Source of the DNA: an uncultured Planctomycetales bacterium
GTDB lineage: Bacteria > Planctomycetota > Planctomycetia > Isosphaerales > Isosphaeraceae
Direction: 5' to 3'
NCBI GenBank assembly: GCA_903926465.1
Contig: CAIYJE010000098.1
Coordinates: forward strand, 1 to 64,000
Length of the DNA stretch: 64,000 nt
Shown here: piece after piece, positions 34,157-43,921 of the stretch
Numbering within the stretch: the first letter of the stretch is position 1
Layout of the letters: every line of letters begins with the position of its first letter
Program-made: the position numbers and the translations under genes
Notes under the pieces: generated by a model
Told to the model about the DNA's origin: nothing
Database searches by the model: none
Seen by the model: the letters and a program-made list of their open reading frames with translations, nothing else

Positions 34157-35713
34157 TCAGGGGAGCTTCAGTTCGACGATGTGGGTCTGGGTGGCGCCGT
34201 TCTCGGTTCTCACAATCTGGAACGCATGCTGGCCATGCCCCATGAGAATCTTGGCGAGATCGGCTGGGCTGGAGAGGGTGCGGCCATCGATGGCCTCGAT
34301 CAGGTCCCCTTCATGAAACACACCGGCCAGTGAGCTTCTCGGTTCGATACGGGTGATCAGGACCCCCAATGCGCCTTCGGCCAGGCCAAGGCGACGAGCC
34401 GCCACGGGGCCATCTACCTGTGCGGTCTCCAGGCCGCGGGTCTGAGCGGGCGCGGGGGGCGTTCGATTTGAGGGCGGAGCGTCGGCTCCCTTGGGCCGCT
34501 TCATAAATCCGCCAGGGGCTGTGCGAGCCGCCTCTGCGTTGGCCGGCTTCACCAGTTCAGACCGGTCGGCCACCTTCACTTCCACAGAAACCGGTTTTTT
34601 GTCTCGCCAGAGTTCCAGCGTGGCCTGGTCGCCAATGTTGGTGGTGGATACCAGGTTGATCAGGTGGTTGTAGTTGATCACGTCGGTTGCATTGAATTTC
34701 AAAACGATGTCACCCGGGCTAATTCCGGCAACCTGGGCAGGAGATCCGGGCTGAACGGAGCCCACCCGAGCACCCCGGGGCCGTTCCAGGCCGGCGTCGG
34801 CTGCGTCACGCGCAGAGAGCTCTTGAAGTTGGACGCCGATAGCTCCCCGGCTCACGCGACCAACCCTGACAAGCTGATTCATGGCCCAGCGGGCCAGGTT
34901 GATGGGGATGCTGAACCCCACCCCTTCGTTTCCTCCACCGTTGGAGGCAATGGCCGTGTTGATCCCGATGACTTCCCCCTTCATGTTCACCAGGGGGCCG
35001 CCGGAATTGCCAGGATTGATGGCGGCATCGGTCTGCAGGAAGTCTTGATTCTCAACCCCATCGTCTTCCAGTTCCGCCTCGTATCGACCCCTGGCGCTGA
35101 TAATTCCCTGGCTCACCGAGTGGGTCAGGCCGAACGGGCTACCCACGGCCATGACACAGGTACCCACAATGGCCTGATCAGAATCCCCCAGCCGGGCGGC
35201 CGGAAGATCGACCTGATCCAGCTTCATCACGGCGACATCGAGCTTGGGGTCATTCCAGACCTGGAGCGGCTTGATCACACGGCCATCGTTCAGGAGCAGG
35301 CTGATCTCGGCGGCCGTTGCCCCTTCCACCACGTGATTGTTGGTCAGGACAAATCGATCTTTGCCGCCATCAAAATCGGCTCGCGTGATCACACCAGAGC
35401 CGGTCTCCTCAAAGCGAGCCGGTGTTCCGTCCTCGCGGCGACCATTCTTTCGCGAGATGATATGAACCACGGTGGGAGAAACGACGCGTGCCACTTGCGA
35501 AAAGGTGCGATCTATCCCTTTAAACTGCTCATATTGCCGAGCAAGTTGATCATAAGGGTCATCCACGGCCGCAACGGCCGATTTTAGCCCAGCCCCAGGC
35601 TCTGCCTGGGCAGACAGCGACGGGCCGGGAACGAGCCGGGCAAGCCCCCACCCCAGGCTTACTCCAAGAACGAGCCATCCCGCAAAGTACGGCAGATACT
35701 GGTGGCGTGGCAT
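34157..35713 (-). CDS. HtrA/DegP-family periplasmic serine protease
   Basis: 518 residues: an N-terminal signal anchor (about 8-27), a trypsin-like domain with catalytic triad His127 (LTNNHVVEG), Asp159 (DPKLDVAV) and Ser237 (INPGNSGGP), and a PDZ domain at about 290-375 (GVQLQELSARDAADAGLERP). A Pro/Ala-rich linker and a second PDZ-like domain follow (GALGVLITRIEPRSSLAGVF). Inferred role: quality control and stress protection outside the cytoplasm. AAGGAG lies 8 bases before the ATG. Confidence 0.93.
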   Translation of the reverse strand: MPRHQYLPYFAGWLVLGVSLGWGLARLVPGPSLSAQAEPGAGLKSAVAAVDDPYDQLARQYEQFKGIDRTFSQVARVVSPTVVHIISRKNGRREDGTPARFEETGSGVITRADFDGGKDRFVLTNNHVVEGATAAEISLLLNDGRVIKPLQVWNDPKLDVAVMKLDQVDLPAARLGDSDQAIVGTCVMAVGSPFGLTHSVSQGIISARGRYEAELEDDGVENQDFLQTDAAINPGNSGGPLVNMKGEVIGINTAIASNGGGNEGVGFSIPINLARWAMNQLVRVGRVSRGAIGVQLQELSARDAADAGLERPRGARVGSVQPGSPAQVAGISPGDIVLKFNATDVINYNHLINLVSTTNIGDQATLELWRDKKPVSVEVKVADRSELVKPANAEAARTAPGGFMKRPKGADAPPSNRTPPAPAQTRGLETAQVDGPVAARRLGLAEGALGVLITRIEPRSSLAGVFHEGDLIEAIDGRTLSSPADLAKILMGHGQHAFQIVRTENGATQTHIVELKLP

Positions 35714-35865
35714 GGGATGGATCTCCTTGGGATGGTCGGATCAGCTCGACTTCCGCCGATCGTCGGCCAGACACCGGAGGTCATTGGCCCGAACGCTGGT
35801 CAATTTAGTCGGATCGATTCGGCCTGTCAAAGACAGATCCCCACTTGGAAGCTGGAGAAACGCCA

Positions 35866-35890
35866 ACGGCCGCCCAGAAGGGGCGGCCGT
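35866..35890 (-). terminator. Terminator-like hairpin after the DksA/TraR-type gene
   Basis: Perfect 10-bp arms ACGGCCGCCC / GGGCGGCCGT with a 5-base loop, about 30 bases downstream of the stop at 35921. Only a short broken T-tract follows. Confidence 0.6.
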
Positions 35891-35920
35891 GGACAGGTTC
35901 GGGCAGTTGATAGAGACCTA

Positions 35921-36412
35921 TCAGCGACCGGTCTCGCTCAGGTCCATTTCGAAATCGCTCAGATTGATCGGGGTATCACGTTCCGAATCGTCTGATCGCT
36001 TGTCGTCGAGTTTATCCCAGCGTGGGGCCGAGCTGTACCCGCGAAGTCCGGAGGATGAGCCAAATTTCTCGCTCTCACGCTGGCACTCAATGCAGGTACT
36101 GGTGTAGGGCAATGCGTTCAGCCGAGCTTCTGCAATTTTTCCGCCGCAGTGTTCGCAGCTTCCGTACATCCCTTGCTCAATCCGTCGCAAGGCATTCTCG
36201 ATCTGCTCCAGCTCGCGGCTTTCAATTTCCGCAAGTTGAGTGCTGATCTCGTCATTCGCCGTATCCACGGCGGCATCCGCTGTATCTCCAACCTCGAAGG
36301 TGGATGCATATTCGCTAAGCGATTCAAGATCGCCTGATAAAGCTTTACGAAGGGCATCGCGGCGCTTGACCAGCCGTGAATGCAGTCGGATCAGTGCGTC
36401 TTTGCGAGCCAT
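35921..36412 (-). CDS. DksA/TraR-type C4 zinc-finger protein
   Basis: 164 residues. It has an N-terminal coiled coil (residues 5-75) with DTADAAVDTANDE near its tip, where DksA carries its functional acidic residues. The zinc finger is CEHCGG...CIECQ at about 95-119 in the order typical of DksA. The C-terminal 45-residue extension is polar and acidic. DksA-type proteins bind RNA polymerase in the secondary channel and tune transcription with ppGpp. ATG 36412 has GGAG upstream. Whether it is a true DksA cannot be decided from sequence. Confidence 0.82.
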   Translation of the reverse strand: MARKDALIRLHSRLVKRRDALRKALSGDLESLSEYASTFEVGDTADAAVDTANDEISTQLAEIESRELEQIENALRRIEQGMYGSCEHCGGKIAEARLNALPYTSTCIECQRESEKFGSSSGLRGYSSAPRWDKLDDKRSDDSERDTPINLSDFEMDLSETGR

Positions 36413-36981
36413 GATTTTCTCCGGGTGTGTTTCGCGCACCGTCGAGCGGGTCTGACTACCGGTCTCGGGACGGTCGCTTGATCTTGGTCCAAACCCAACC
36501 GAAGCGAGAGAGTACGCCTGTTAGCACGTTCCCAGTCGGCCATCGGAAAGTTCAAACGCCAACAAGGCATCCGGTCAAAGGGCCGGTGGAAAACGTTCCA
36601 CCGAGTGCGCTATCCCTTGAGCCACCGCAGACCCAGTGCTCGAGTCACTGCACATTATGCGCCATGAGACAAGGGCAACCGGTCAGAAACAGCAACTCGA
36701 AGTAATTTACGATCGATTCGACCGAACGGTTTCCGAAAATCCGAAAAACCGTTGAATTCATTGGCAGAGAAGGGGCCGCACAGAAGTTATCCTCCGCAAA
36801 GTCGCAGATTGGTTTTTGGAATTTTCTCCAAATTACCAAAATTGACTTGGTAACCCTGGAACTTAAGACAGCGAACCAGAACCTGAACAAGCCCATGCCC
36901 CAATGAATGCATGCAAGACAGTTAGGACCAAAAAGAATAGTCAAACGAGAGGGCTTGGGTCAACTGTTCCGGTGGGGCAGT
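36413..36981. other. 569-bp spacer without a recognised feature
   Basis: AT-richer than the neighbours, between the DksA-type gene start and the stop of the next minus-strand gene. I find no convincing gene, RNA or repeat. Confidence 0.5.
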
Positions 36982-38517
36982 TTACTTCAGTCCGAATCGA
37001 CTGACGACCGTTGGGGGGCTTCCGGGCTTCTGAACAAACGTCACGACTTGGAGCGAGTCTCCGCCGGTTTTGAAAACCCACTGGATCACGATATTCCCCT
37101 GGGTGATCTCGATTGAGCGGTAGCTAGGCTTCCCCTGGCGGGCCAAAACTTCGTCGGTGGTCAGGCCAAGCAGTGGATCTTCCCCCATGTTCGCCGGCCG
37201 GTCAGAATCCCCAGCGGGGCCAGCTAAAGAGGTTGGGCGGTCTGCTCCGGCCTCCAGCCATCGCCCCCCCTCCTTGCGAAATCCCAGTTTCCGAAAACTC
37301 TCGATGGCCGACTGGGGATCGATCTGGTCGGCCTCGTTCAGCAAAGCAACTGCCGTGGCTTTATCTTGGAGCCAAAGCAAATACTTATCGGCCAGTCCCA
37401 CACGTCCTTCGGCATCGCTGGGGCCCAGCTTTCTGATTCGCTGGTTGTTGAGCCAGGAACGCTTCAGCTCCTTGGCTTTGTCTGGCTGGTCTGCAATTTC
37501 AAACTGACGGGCGAGGTTGGTGACCTCGCTCTCTCGCAGGTTGGCCACATCGGCCTCGGCGGCGGTCAACCCCCGATCTCTGAGCTGGATGGCGAGTTGC
37601 GGCCGATCTGGTAGCACGGTTCGAGCCTGGGTTGCCAGCTCAAAGGCATCACTCGGCCGGGCCTCAACCTGGGCCATCAGCCCCTTTTCACGCACATCGG
37701 CCAGCAAGTTCCGGTCCAGGGCGGCACGGATTTCCGGGTCCGCTTTGAGGTAAGTTTCTTCGGGGCTGGCCCGATAGGCGGCAAGCGTTTGGGCCCAGCC
37801 GGTTGGGGACGCGCCTCGCACCCGCTTGGAATCTGGAAAAAGTTCCTCGACCTCGGTGGCCAGCTTCTGAAAATCGTCGGGTTTCCGAGCCGCGGCCAGA
37901 AGTCCCAGTAAGCCACGGTGCGCCACGGCTGAAGGCGTCGGTTCTGCTACCTTCGCCTGGCGTGCTTTCCGAGCCACGGCCACAACGGCATCGGGCGTTT
38001 TGACCTCAGGCGTGGCGGCTTCAATTCGCACACACTCGGCTTCAACTTCCTTGGCCCGCTTCAGCAGAGGCTCATCCTTGTACATGGCAGCCCTGCGCAA
38101 CGCCCAACGAGCCCACCCCTGACGCCTGGGCAGTTCACCTGCCGGCAACGGTCGAAGTGCCGCTTCGAACCGCTCCAGGTCTGGTGCCTGAACCTGGAGT
38201 GAGCGAACCTCCACCACCAGCTTGTTTCCCTGACGTTTCAGGGTTCCCTGTGCCCGCACAGACTTTTGCTTGGGCGCTTCCTTGAAGGCGAGATTGGGCG
38301 GCAAGACCAGCGGCACCGTGGTCAGGTCGAGTTCGATCTCGTCGTAGCCTCGGCTGGGATGAACGTGATAGTAGATCACCCGGCCATCCACCAGCAGCTC
38401 CTTGCCCACGAGGTCGGCTCGTTTGGCAAGCTCGGTCACCTCCACCTCTGGCAAACCACCCCCCTGGAGCGGAGCGAAGACGGTCGCGGTAAGCGCGACC
38501 AGAAACGTGCCAATCAT
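36982..38517 (-). CDS. Exported repeat-rich protein, unknown (partner of next gene)
   Basis: 511 residues with a signal peptide (MIGTFLVALTATVFAPLQGG). A small OB-like part follows (residues 20-110: LLVDGRVIYYHVHPSRGYDEIEL), then alpha-helical repeats of TPR character (ARWALRRAAMYKDEPLLKRA, LADKYLLWLQDKATAVALLN). The C-terminal module LLGLTTDEVLARQGKPSYRS resembles SmpA/BamE-type (DPF) folds in which a short helix precedes a strand. The ATG overlaps the stop of the upstream gene as ATGA, so the pair is coupled. Function unknown. Confidence 0.75.
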   Translation of the reverse strand: MIGTFLVALTATVFAPLQGGGLPEVEVTELAKRADLVGKELLVDGRVIYYHVHPSRGYDEIELDLTTVPLVLPPNLAFKEAPKQKSVRAQGTLKRQGNKLVVEVRSLQVQAPDLERFEAALRPLPAGELPRRQGWARWALRRAAMYKDEPLLKRAKEVEAECVRIEAATPEVKTPDAVVAVARKARQAKVAEPTPSAVAHRGLLGLLAAARKPDDFQKLATEVEELFPDSKRVRGASPTGWAQTLAAYRASPEETYLKADPEIRAALDRNLLADVREKGLMAQVEARPSDAFELATQARTVLPDRPQLAIQLRDRGLTAAEADVANLRESEVTNLARQFEIADQPDKAKELKRSWLNNQRIRKLGPSDAEGRVGLADKYLLWLQDKATAVALLNEADQIDPQSAIESFRKLGFRKEGGRWLEAGADRPTSLAGPAGDSDRPANMGEDPLLGLTTDEVLARQGKPSYRSIEITQGNIVIQWVFKTGGDSLQVVTFVQKPGSPPTVVSRFGLK

Positions 38518-39908
38518 GGTGCGGGACTCCGTGCGGCCGAAGCTTCGATACTGATGGTCTCACGAGGCGACCAGCCCTGGCGTTTAAGGTTCTCAAAGCG
38601 GGTCAGCAAAACACCACTCTCGGGCTCAAGAGAAAACTTCCACTCCCCACCTTCCAGCTGGCAGCCTGCCAACCGGGCCCCGAATAGAACCGAGTCTCCC
38701 TCTTTCAGAGACTGGCCTTCAAAGAGCTTGAATTGCTGGAGATCAATGCGACCGATTTTCGAGGGGGTTGGGCCTCGACCCAGCAGCACGCGATAGAGCA
38801 AGGGGTAGGCCCCAGCCGAGGCCCCAGGGGGGGGAGGGCCTTCGATCTCGGTATCCAGAATGATGGCTCGCCCTTTGTATGCAATTTCAAATCGCCGCTT
38901 CCAGGCCTCAGCATCGGTCCGAGCCGCCTCATCAAGGATCTCGTCGAGCCGATAGGTGCAGAGATCCGCAAAAATGGCGGCCTCTGCGGCAAACTGGACC
39001 GCCTGACTGGTGCGTTCATCACGGCTGCCGAGCGTCTTGAACGACGCTGCGGCACGCCCTAGCTTCAGTTTGGCCTGGTCATAATCTGCCTGCTCAAATG
39101 CCTCCATCCCCTCAACAAAGTTGACCTCGGCCGTGTGCGGCAACTGCTCTCTGTAGGTTCGCCAGGCATTGTAGGCCAGGGTCGAACAAACCACCCCAAT
39201 CACCGTCAAAACCGACAGCAGGCCCTTTCGGCGCACCGCCCAGCGGGCCAGCCGAACCTTGAATGGCTCGTACGCAAGGTCATCGGAATCGTGATCCTCG
39301 ACCTCGTCAAACTCGTCCGCCTGATCGGCCGCATCGCCCCGCCCTCTGCGGGAATCTCTTGAAGTTCGAGGGGCTGCGGAACGATGATCAGATCCAGAGG
39401 CCGGCGGTTCCGCAGTCTGAGAACGGCCGGCGGGCACAGGCTGCGAGGGAGACTGGTACTCAGCAAGAATCTCTTCATCCGACAGGGAGAGTGGCTCACT
39501 GGCGTCCTGCGACGAATCTTCATCGAGCCAGACGATCTTCTTGGAGCCGCCACCGGTTCTGGCCCCTGCCGGAACATCGGAATACTCGATCGGGGAATCT
39601 TGCAAAGCCGCAGCTTCGCGTGCACCTTTTTGAAAAGCTGTGCGTGTGGACGGTTCATCATCCGCGGAAACTGGCGGCAAGTCGGGCAGGGGAGACCGGG
39701 GAAGCACAAAGATTCCGCTGCCACAGGTGGGGCACCTGAGGGCCTGGTAGCTCTCTGTACGTGTTCCGTGCAAATCATGGCCGTGCAGGCAACTCAGCAC
39801 GTAGTGCTGAATCTGAGGTTGAACGCCAGTCGATTGACCCGGGATCAATTTGCGGTTTCGGCCAAACACGGGCAACCTTGCCTTGAGGCCTGGAGAGTGG
39901 AATCTCAC
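38514..39908 (-). CDS. Zinc-ribbon membrane protein with extracytoplasmic domain, unknown
   Basis: 464 residues. The N-terminus has a zinc ribbon-like pair of cysteine motifs (CLHGHDLHG, CPTCGSGIF near 55-60). A long acidic/Ser-rich disordered stretch follows to about residue 220, then one membrane helix (LLSVLTVIGVVCSTLAYNAW) and a helical TPR-like outer domain (GMEAFEQADYDQAKLKLGRAA). The topology suggests a link between a cytoplasmic zinc-binding head and an outer part, which could contact the exported product of the coupled downstream gene. I do not recognise a family. Confidence 0.72.
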   Translation of the reverse strand: MRFHSPGLKARLPVFGRNRKLIPGQSTGVQPQIQHYVLSCLHGHDLHGTRTESYQALRCPTCGSGIFVLPRSPLPDLPPVSADDEPSTRTAFQKGAREAAALQDSPIEYSDVPAGARTGGGSKKIVWLDEDSSQDASEPLSLSDEEILAEYQSPSQPVPAGRSQTAEPPASGSDHRSAAPRTSRDSRRGRGDAADQADEFDEVEDHDSDDLAYEPFKVRLARWAVRRKGLLSVLTVIGVVCSTLAYNAWRTYREQLPHTAEVNFVEGMEAFEQADYDQAKLKLGRAAASFKTLGSRDERTSQAVQFAAEAAIFADLCTYRLDEILDEAARTDAEAWKRRFEIAYKGRAIILDTEIEGPPPPGASAGAYPLLYRVLLGRGPTPSKIGRIDLQQFKLFEGQSLKEGDSVLFGARLAGCQLEGGEWKFSLEPESGVLLTRFENLKRQGWSPRETISIEASAARSPAP

Positions 39909-40308
39909 GTCTCATATTCACTGGAAATACTTGATCCTTAGATTATCAAGCACATGTCCGTGGCGGTCAACGCGCTGGAACGCTTCACGTCTAAACCTGA
40001 GCACCGCCAGACCGCCTTGAAGCTCAACGATCACGCCGGGCGTGAGCAGGTCCCACGGAAAGCCACCCGCGAGCCTGGGACCAAAACGGCCTACTTTAGC
40101 CACATTTCTTATTAGCTGGGCCAAGCAACCGGAGCCTTTTTCAGAGTTCTCTGGAGAGCTTGCATTTGACGGCAGCAGCCGAGAGCCTTACATTATTGGC
40201 TCGGGAATTTTTTCGTGGACAGCTCACATAGCCACAGAACGGTTGCTTTGCGTCTTTTCGCGTGAAGAGTCTCAACCGGGAATCAACGATTTTTCGAGGA
40301 GCAGAACC
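39909..40308. other. Divergent promoter region and rpsB leader
   Basis: 400 bases between the zinc-ribbon gene and rpsB. The length allows an untranslated leader for rpsB, which is autoregulated in many bacteria. I could not identify a specific structure. Confidence 0.4.
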
Positions 40309-41241
40309 TTGGCACTTGCGGTCAAAGACCTGATCGACGCCGGCGTACACTTCGGACACCGTGCCAGCCGGTGGAATCCGAAGATGAAGCCGTACATCTA
40401 CGGCAAGCGAAACCTGATTCACATTATCGACCTGAAGGAAACGGTTCGCGGACTGCTTCGCGCCACCAAGTACTTCAATCGCGTGGCCTCCCAGAACGGC
40501 CTGATCCTGTTCGTTGGAACCAAGCGACAGGCGGCTGAAATTCTGGTTGAGCAGTGCCAGCGCTGCCAGATGCCTTACGTGACGGAACGATGGTTGGGTG
40601 GAACACTCACCAACTTCCGCACCATCCGTAGCCGCCTTGAACGGCTCAGCGAACTTGAGACCATTCTCGATAGCGAGCAGGCGCTCAGCTATTCGAAGAA
40701 GATGATCTCTACGCTCACCCGCGAGCGTCGCAAAATTCAGCGCAACCTGGAAGGCATCCGCAGCATGACGCGGCTGCCCGAAGCCCTCTTCGTGATCGAC
40801 CCCCACCGCGAAAAAATCGCTGTGAGCGAAGCCCGCAAGCTGGGCATCAAGGTCGTTTCACTTCTGGACACCGACTGTGATCCAGACCTGGTCGACCTGC
40901 CGGTACCCGGCAACGACGACAGCCTTCGATCCATTGAGCTCATCATGACCGCGCTCGTGGACGCAATCATCGAAGGCAAAGCCTCTGCCCCGCCAGAGCC
41001 CCCACCACGCCCTGAAGGCGAACGGGATCGTGAACGCGGTGATCGACGCGGAGATCGTCGTGGCGGCGGCGGTGGCGGACTGAGCGACCGTCGTGGCGGT
41101 GCAGACCGTCGCGGACCAGCACCTGCTCCTCGGACCGAGGCCGTAGCGCCTGCAGCCGCAGAGGTTGTGGAAACCGCAGAAGCCGCTCCAGTTGTGACCG
41201 AAGTTGCCGAAGTCTCGGTGGACGCTGTCACCGAGTCTTGA
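40309..41241 (+). CDS. rpsB: 30S ribosomal protein S2
   Basis: 310 residues. S2 signatures: [20 protein letters not shown] near the start, [37 protein letters not shown] and the late [19 protein letters not shown]. The TTG start at 40309 follows AGGAG; longer in-frame starts give a leader not found in S2. The last 85 residues are an added low-complexity tail rich in Arg/Gly/Asp ([20 protein letters not shown]) and then Ala/Val/Glu, absent from E. coli S2. First gene of rpsB-tsf-pyrH-frr. Confidence 0.97.
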   Translation: MALAVKDLIDAGVHFGHRASRWNPKMKPYIYGKRNLIHIIDLKETVRGLLRATKYFNRVASQNGLILFVGTKRQAAEILVEQCQRCQMPYVTERWLGGTLTNFRTIRSRLERLSELETILDSEQALSYSKKMISTLTRERRKIQRNLEGIRSMTRLPEALFVIDPHREKIAVSEARKLGIKVVSLLDTDCDPDLVDLPVPGNDDSLRSIELIMTALVDAIIEGKASAPPEPPPRPEGERDRERGDRRGDRRGGGGGGLSDRRGGADRRGPAPAPRTEAVAPAAAEVVETAEAAPVVTEVAEVSVDAVTES

Positions 41242-41268
41242 GCCGCTCCCCGATAGCTTGATTCAAAA

Positions 41269-41304
41269 CATACGCCCGGCACACGCAATTGTGCCGGGCG
41301 TATG
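41269..41304 (+). terminator. Hairpin between rpsB and tsf
   Basis: Perfect 15-bp arms CATACGCCCGGCACA / TGTGCCGGGCGTATG around a 6-base loop, 27 bases after the rpsB stop. With no strong T-tract it may attenuate rather than end transcription into tsf. Confidence 0.7.
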
Positions 41305-41489
41305 TCCATGATTTCAAAAAAATCCCGTTCGAGTGACAAGTCAGGAATCACAGATTTCGGGGTTTGAGTGTAAGACCCGATCCATGATCTTTCTCCCCCT
41401 CTTGATGATTCCTGGCAGGTTTGCCTGTAGCGCATTCCGTCCTCGATGACCTCAATTCAACGATTCATCACGCTCAAGGAGTTTTCGAC

Positions 41490-42362
41490 GTGTCCAATAT
41501 CACCGCCGCAATGGTCAACGAACTGCGACGTACAACCGGCCTCGGCCTGATGGAGTGCAAAGCGCTCTTGAAGGAAGCCGAAGGTCAGATGGAAAAAGCT
41601 GTTACCCTGGCCAAGGAACGGGGCCTGAAGCACGCTGAAAAGCGGGCCGGCCGATCTGCAAATGCTGGCCGCGTGGAAGTCTCTTTGGCGCCCGACGGGC
41701 ACTCTGGGGCCATGGTCGAACTCAATTGCGAGACCGACTTCGTGGCTCGTAATGATGACTTCAAAGTACTGGCCAAAGAACTTGCGGAACTGGTGCTAGC
41801 CACCGGTGGCAATGATGTTGCCACGGTTCTGGAGTCGAAACTGCCGAAGCAGGGCAAGACTGTGCGTGAGGCTTTGACCGACCTCAACGCACGGACCGGC
41901 GAGAACGTGATTCTGGCCCGCGTGGCTTGCTTCAAGGGAGCTGGCCAGGTGGACTACTATATTCACTTCGACGGCATGAAGGGGGCCCTGATCCAGTTGA
42001 CCGGGCCTGCCGAACCAACGCTGGTCAAAGATATTGCCATGCACGTGGTGGCCACCCCTATCAAGCCTTCAGGCGTGAGCCGCGAAGACGTTCCTTCGGA
42101 ACTCGTCGCCGAGCAGAAGCGGATCTTTGAAACCCAGATCGCGAACACCATGGGAGACAAGCCCGCTGCGGTTCGTGAGAAGGTTGCCGGCGGCAAGCTG
42201 GATTCTTGGTACAAAGAAACCGTACTTCTGGAGCAGGAGTTCATCAAGGACCCTGCCAAGAAGGTGATCGACGTTCTGACTGCGGCCAGCAAGTCTCTGT
42301 CCGTGAAGGGTTTTTCACGGTTCTTCGTGGGTGAGTCTGCCGAAGCACCTGCAGCCGAGTGA
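41490..42362 (+). CDS. tsf: Translation elongation factor Ts
   Basis: Guanine-nucleotide exchange factor for EF-Tu. 290 residues: a UBA-like N-terminal domain (VNELRRTTGLGLMECKALLK), the core with VELNCETDFVARNDDF and a dimerisation/C-terminal part (AMHVVATPIKPSGVSREDVP). The GTG at 41490 is preceded by AAGGAG at 8 bases; upstream in-frame starts lack this and extend beyond family length. Confidence 0.97.
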   Translation: MSNITAAMVNELRRTTGLGLMECKALLKEAEGQMEKAVTLAKERGLKHAEKRAGRSANAGRVEVSLAPDGHSGAMVELNCETDFVARNDDFKVLAKELAELVLATGGNDVATVLESKLPKQGKTVREALTDLNARTGENVILARVACFKGAGQVDYYIHFDGMKGALIQLTGPAEPTLVKDIAMHVVATPIKPSGVSREDVPSELVAEQKRIFETQIANTMGDKPAAVREKVAGGKLDSWYKETVLLEQEFIKDPAKKVIDVLTAASKSLSVKGFSRFFVGESAEAPAAE

Positions 42363-42388
42363 CCCCTGCGAGTAGCGGATTTCTATAC

Positions 42389-42412
42389 GCGGGCGGCTGA
42401 TAAGCCGCCCGC
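42389..42412 (+). terminator. Hairpin between tsf and pyrH
   Basis: Perfect 10-bp arms GCGGGCGGCT / AGCCGCCCGC with GATA loop, 26 bases past the tsf stop. Only a weak pyrimidine tract follows, so read-through to pyrH is likely. Confidence 0.65.
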
Positions 42413-42432
42413 TTCCTCAAAGAGGTACCTAG

Positions 42433-43206
42433 ATGGACAGCAAGAACCCGATCGGCCCTCCTGTATTTCGACGCGTTCTGCTCAAGCTTTCCGGCGAGAG
42501 CTTCGGCAGGGCCCAGGAAAACATTCCGCTCAGCGTCGAGGAGATCAGCAAGGTTGCCCGGCAGGCGGCCAGGGTCTCCAAGCATGGGGTTGAACTGGCG
42601 ATTGTTGTGGGTGGAGGAAACCTGCTGCGTGGTGCAACACTTTCACGCGGGCAAACCGTCATCAAAGAATCTACAGCCCACTACATGGGCATGATGGCCA
42701 CGGTTATCAACGGCCTGGCGCTTCAAGACGCTCTTGAAGGCGAGGGAATTGAAACCCGGGTCATGACCAAAATTCACATGGCCGAGGTTGCCGAGCCATT
42801 CATCAGGCGGCGGGCGCTCAAGCATCTTTCCAGCGGCAGGGTGGTCATTCTGGCAACCGGAACAGGAAGCCCGTTCGTAACCACCGATACAGCGGCGGCC
42901 GTGCTGGGTCAGGAAATTGGCGCAGAGGTCTTGATGAAAGCCACCAAGGTGGATGGCGTTTATTCCGCCGATCCGGAAAAGAATCCGCACGCCGTTCGGT
43001 ATGACAACTTGACCTACGAACAGGTGCTTCGCGATGGCTTGAACGTCATGGACATGACCGCCATCGGCATGTGCCTGGATAACAAACTCCCGATCCTCGT
43101 ATTCAACTTCAAGAAGGAAGGGAATATCGAGCGGGCCATTGCAGGCGAGCAAATTGGGACCTGGCTTGGCCCCAACCCAAGGCCCAAGCCCGCCAACCTG
43201 GTCTAA
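42433..43206 (+). CDS. pyrH: UMP kinase
   Basis: Phosphorylates UMP to UDP in pyrimidine synthesis. 257 residues of the amino acid kinase fold: [22 protein letters not shown], the allosteric GTP region, [17 protein letters not shown], and [16 protein letters not shown] which binds UMP/ATP. Position between tsf and frr is the usual bacterial order. Confidence 0.97.
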   Translation: MDSKNPIGPPVFRRVLLKLSGESFGRAQENIPLSVEEISKVARQAARVSKHGVELAIVVGGGNLLRGATLSRGQTVIKESTAHYMGMMATVINGLALQDALEGEGIETRVMTKIHMAEVAEPFIRRRALKHLSSGRVVILATGTGSPFVTTDTAAAVLGQEIGAEVLMKATKVDGVYSADPEKNPHAVRYDNLTYEQVLRDGLNVMDMTAIGMCLDNKLPILVFNFKKEGNIERAIAGEQIGTWLGPNPRPKPANLV

Positions 43207-43347
43207 GTTCCAAGCTCGGCTTGGTTGACTCATCCGGTAGGCTTACTCAAGATCCAACGACGCGGAGTTTTTCCGCTCTCCTCCATTCGACCATTCAGAC
43301 GTTTGGCCCACCCGGTAGGGTGGGTCTCCGTGCCCCAGGAATTCGTC

Positions 43348-43911
43348 ATGAGCAGCATTGAAGAGATCTGCATCGAAGCCGAAGAACGCATGGAGAAGAC
43401 CATTTCCCTTCTCGGCGATCACCTCAAAGGAGTGCGCACCGGGCGTGCCAACACCGGTCTCGTGGATTCGATCCGCGTTGAGTACTACGGCTCACCAACC
43501 CCGCTCAAGCAACTTGCCAGACTCAGCACCCCTGAGCCTCAGCAGATCCTGATCCAGCCGTTTGATCAGACCGCCATCGGAGACATCGTCAAGGCAATCC
43601 AAACCAGCCCGCTGGGCCTGACGCCGGTCTCTGATAACAAGGTGATCCGGCTGAATATTCCAAGTCTCTCGGTCGAACAGCGCAAGAAGCTGGAAGCCCG
43701 CGTGAAGGAACTGGCCGAAGAGGCACGCATTTCCATCCGGAACATCCGACGGGATGCCAACAAGCATGCCGATACCTCGATGGCCGATAAGGCACTGACC
43801 GAAGACGACCACGACAAGTGCAAGGAAGAGGTCCAGGACCTCACCAAGAAGTTCGAAGGCAAGGTCAACGAGATCGCCGAGAAGAAAGCCGCCGAAATCC
43901 TTCAGGACTGA
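43348..43911 (+). CDS. frr: Ribosome recycling factor
   Basis: Splits post-termination ribosomes with EF-G. 187 residues with the two-domain RRF pattern: LKGVRTGRANTGLVDSIRVE, YYGSPTPLKQLARLSTPEPQ, VIRLNIPSLSVEQRKKLEA and RNIRRDANKHAD. ATG 43348 gives the standard length. A perfect CCCACCC-GGTA-GGGTGGG hairpin at 43307-43324 lies just before the ribosome site and may affect its translation. Confidence 0.97.
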   Translation: MSSIEEICIEAEERMEKTISLLGDHLKGVRTGRANTGLVDSIRVEYYGSPTPLKQLARLSTPEPQQILIQPFDQTAIGDIVKAIQTSPLGLTPVSDNKVIRLNIPSLSVEQRKKLEARVKELAEEARISIRNIRRDANKHADTSMADKALTEDDHDKCKEEVQDLTKKFEGKVNEIAEKKAAEILQD

Positions 43912-43921
43912 CCGATTGTCG

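Noticed and set aside
34664-35587. A 307-codon plus-strand frame over the HtrA gene
   Set aside because: Antisense shadow of the protease domain; no start signal.
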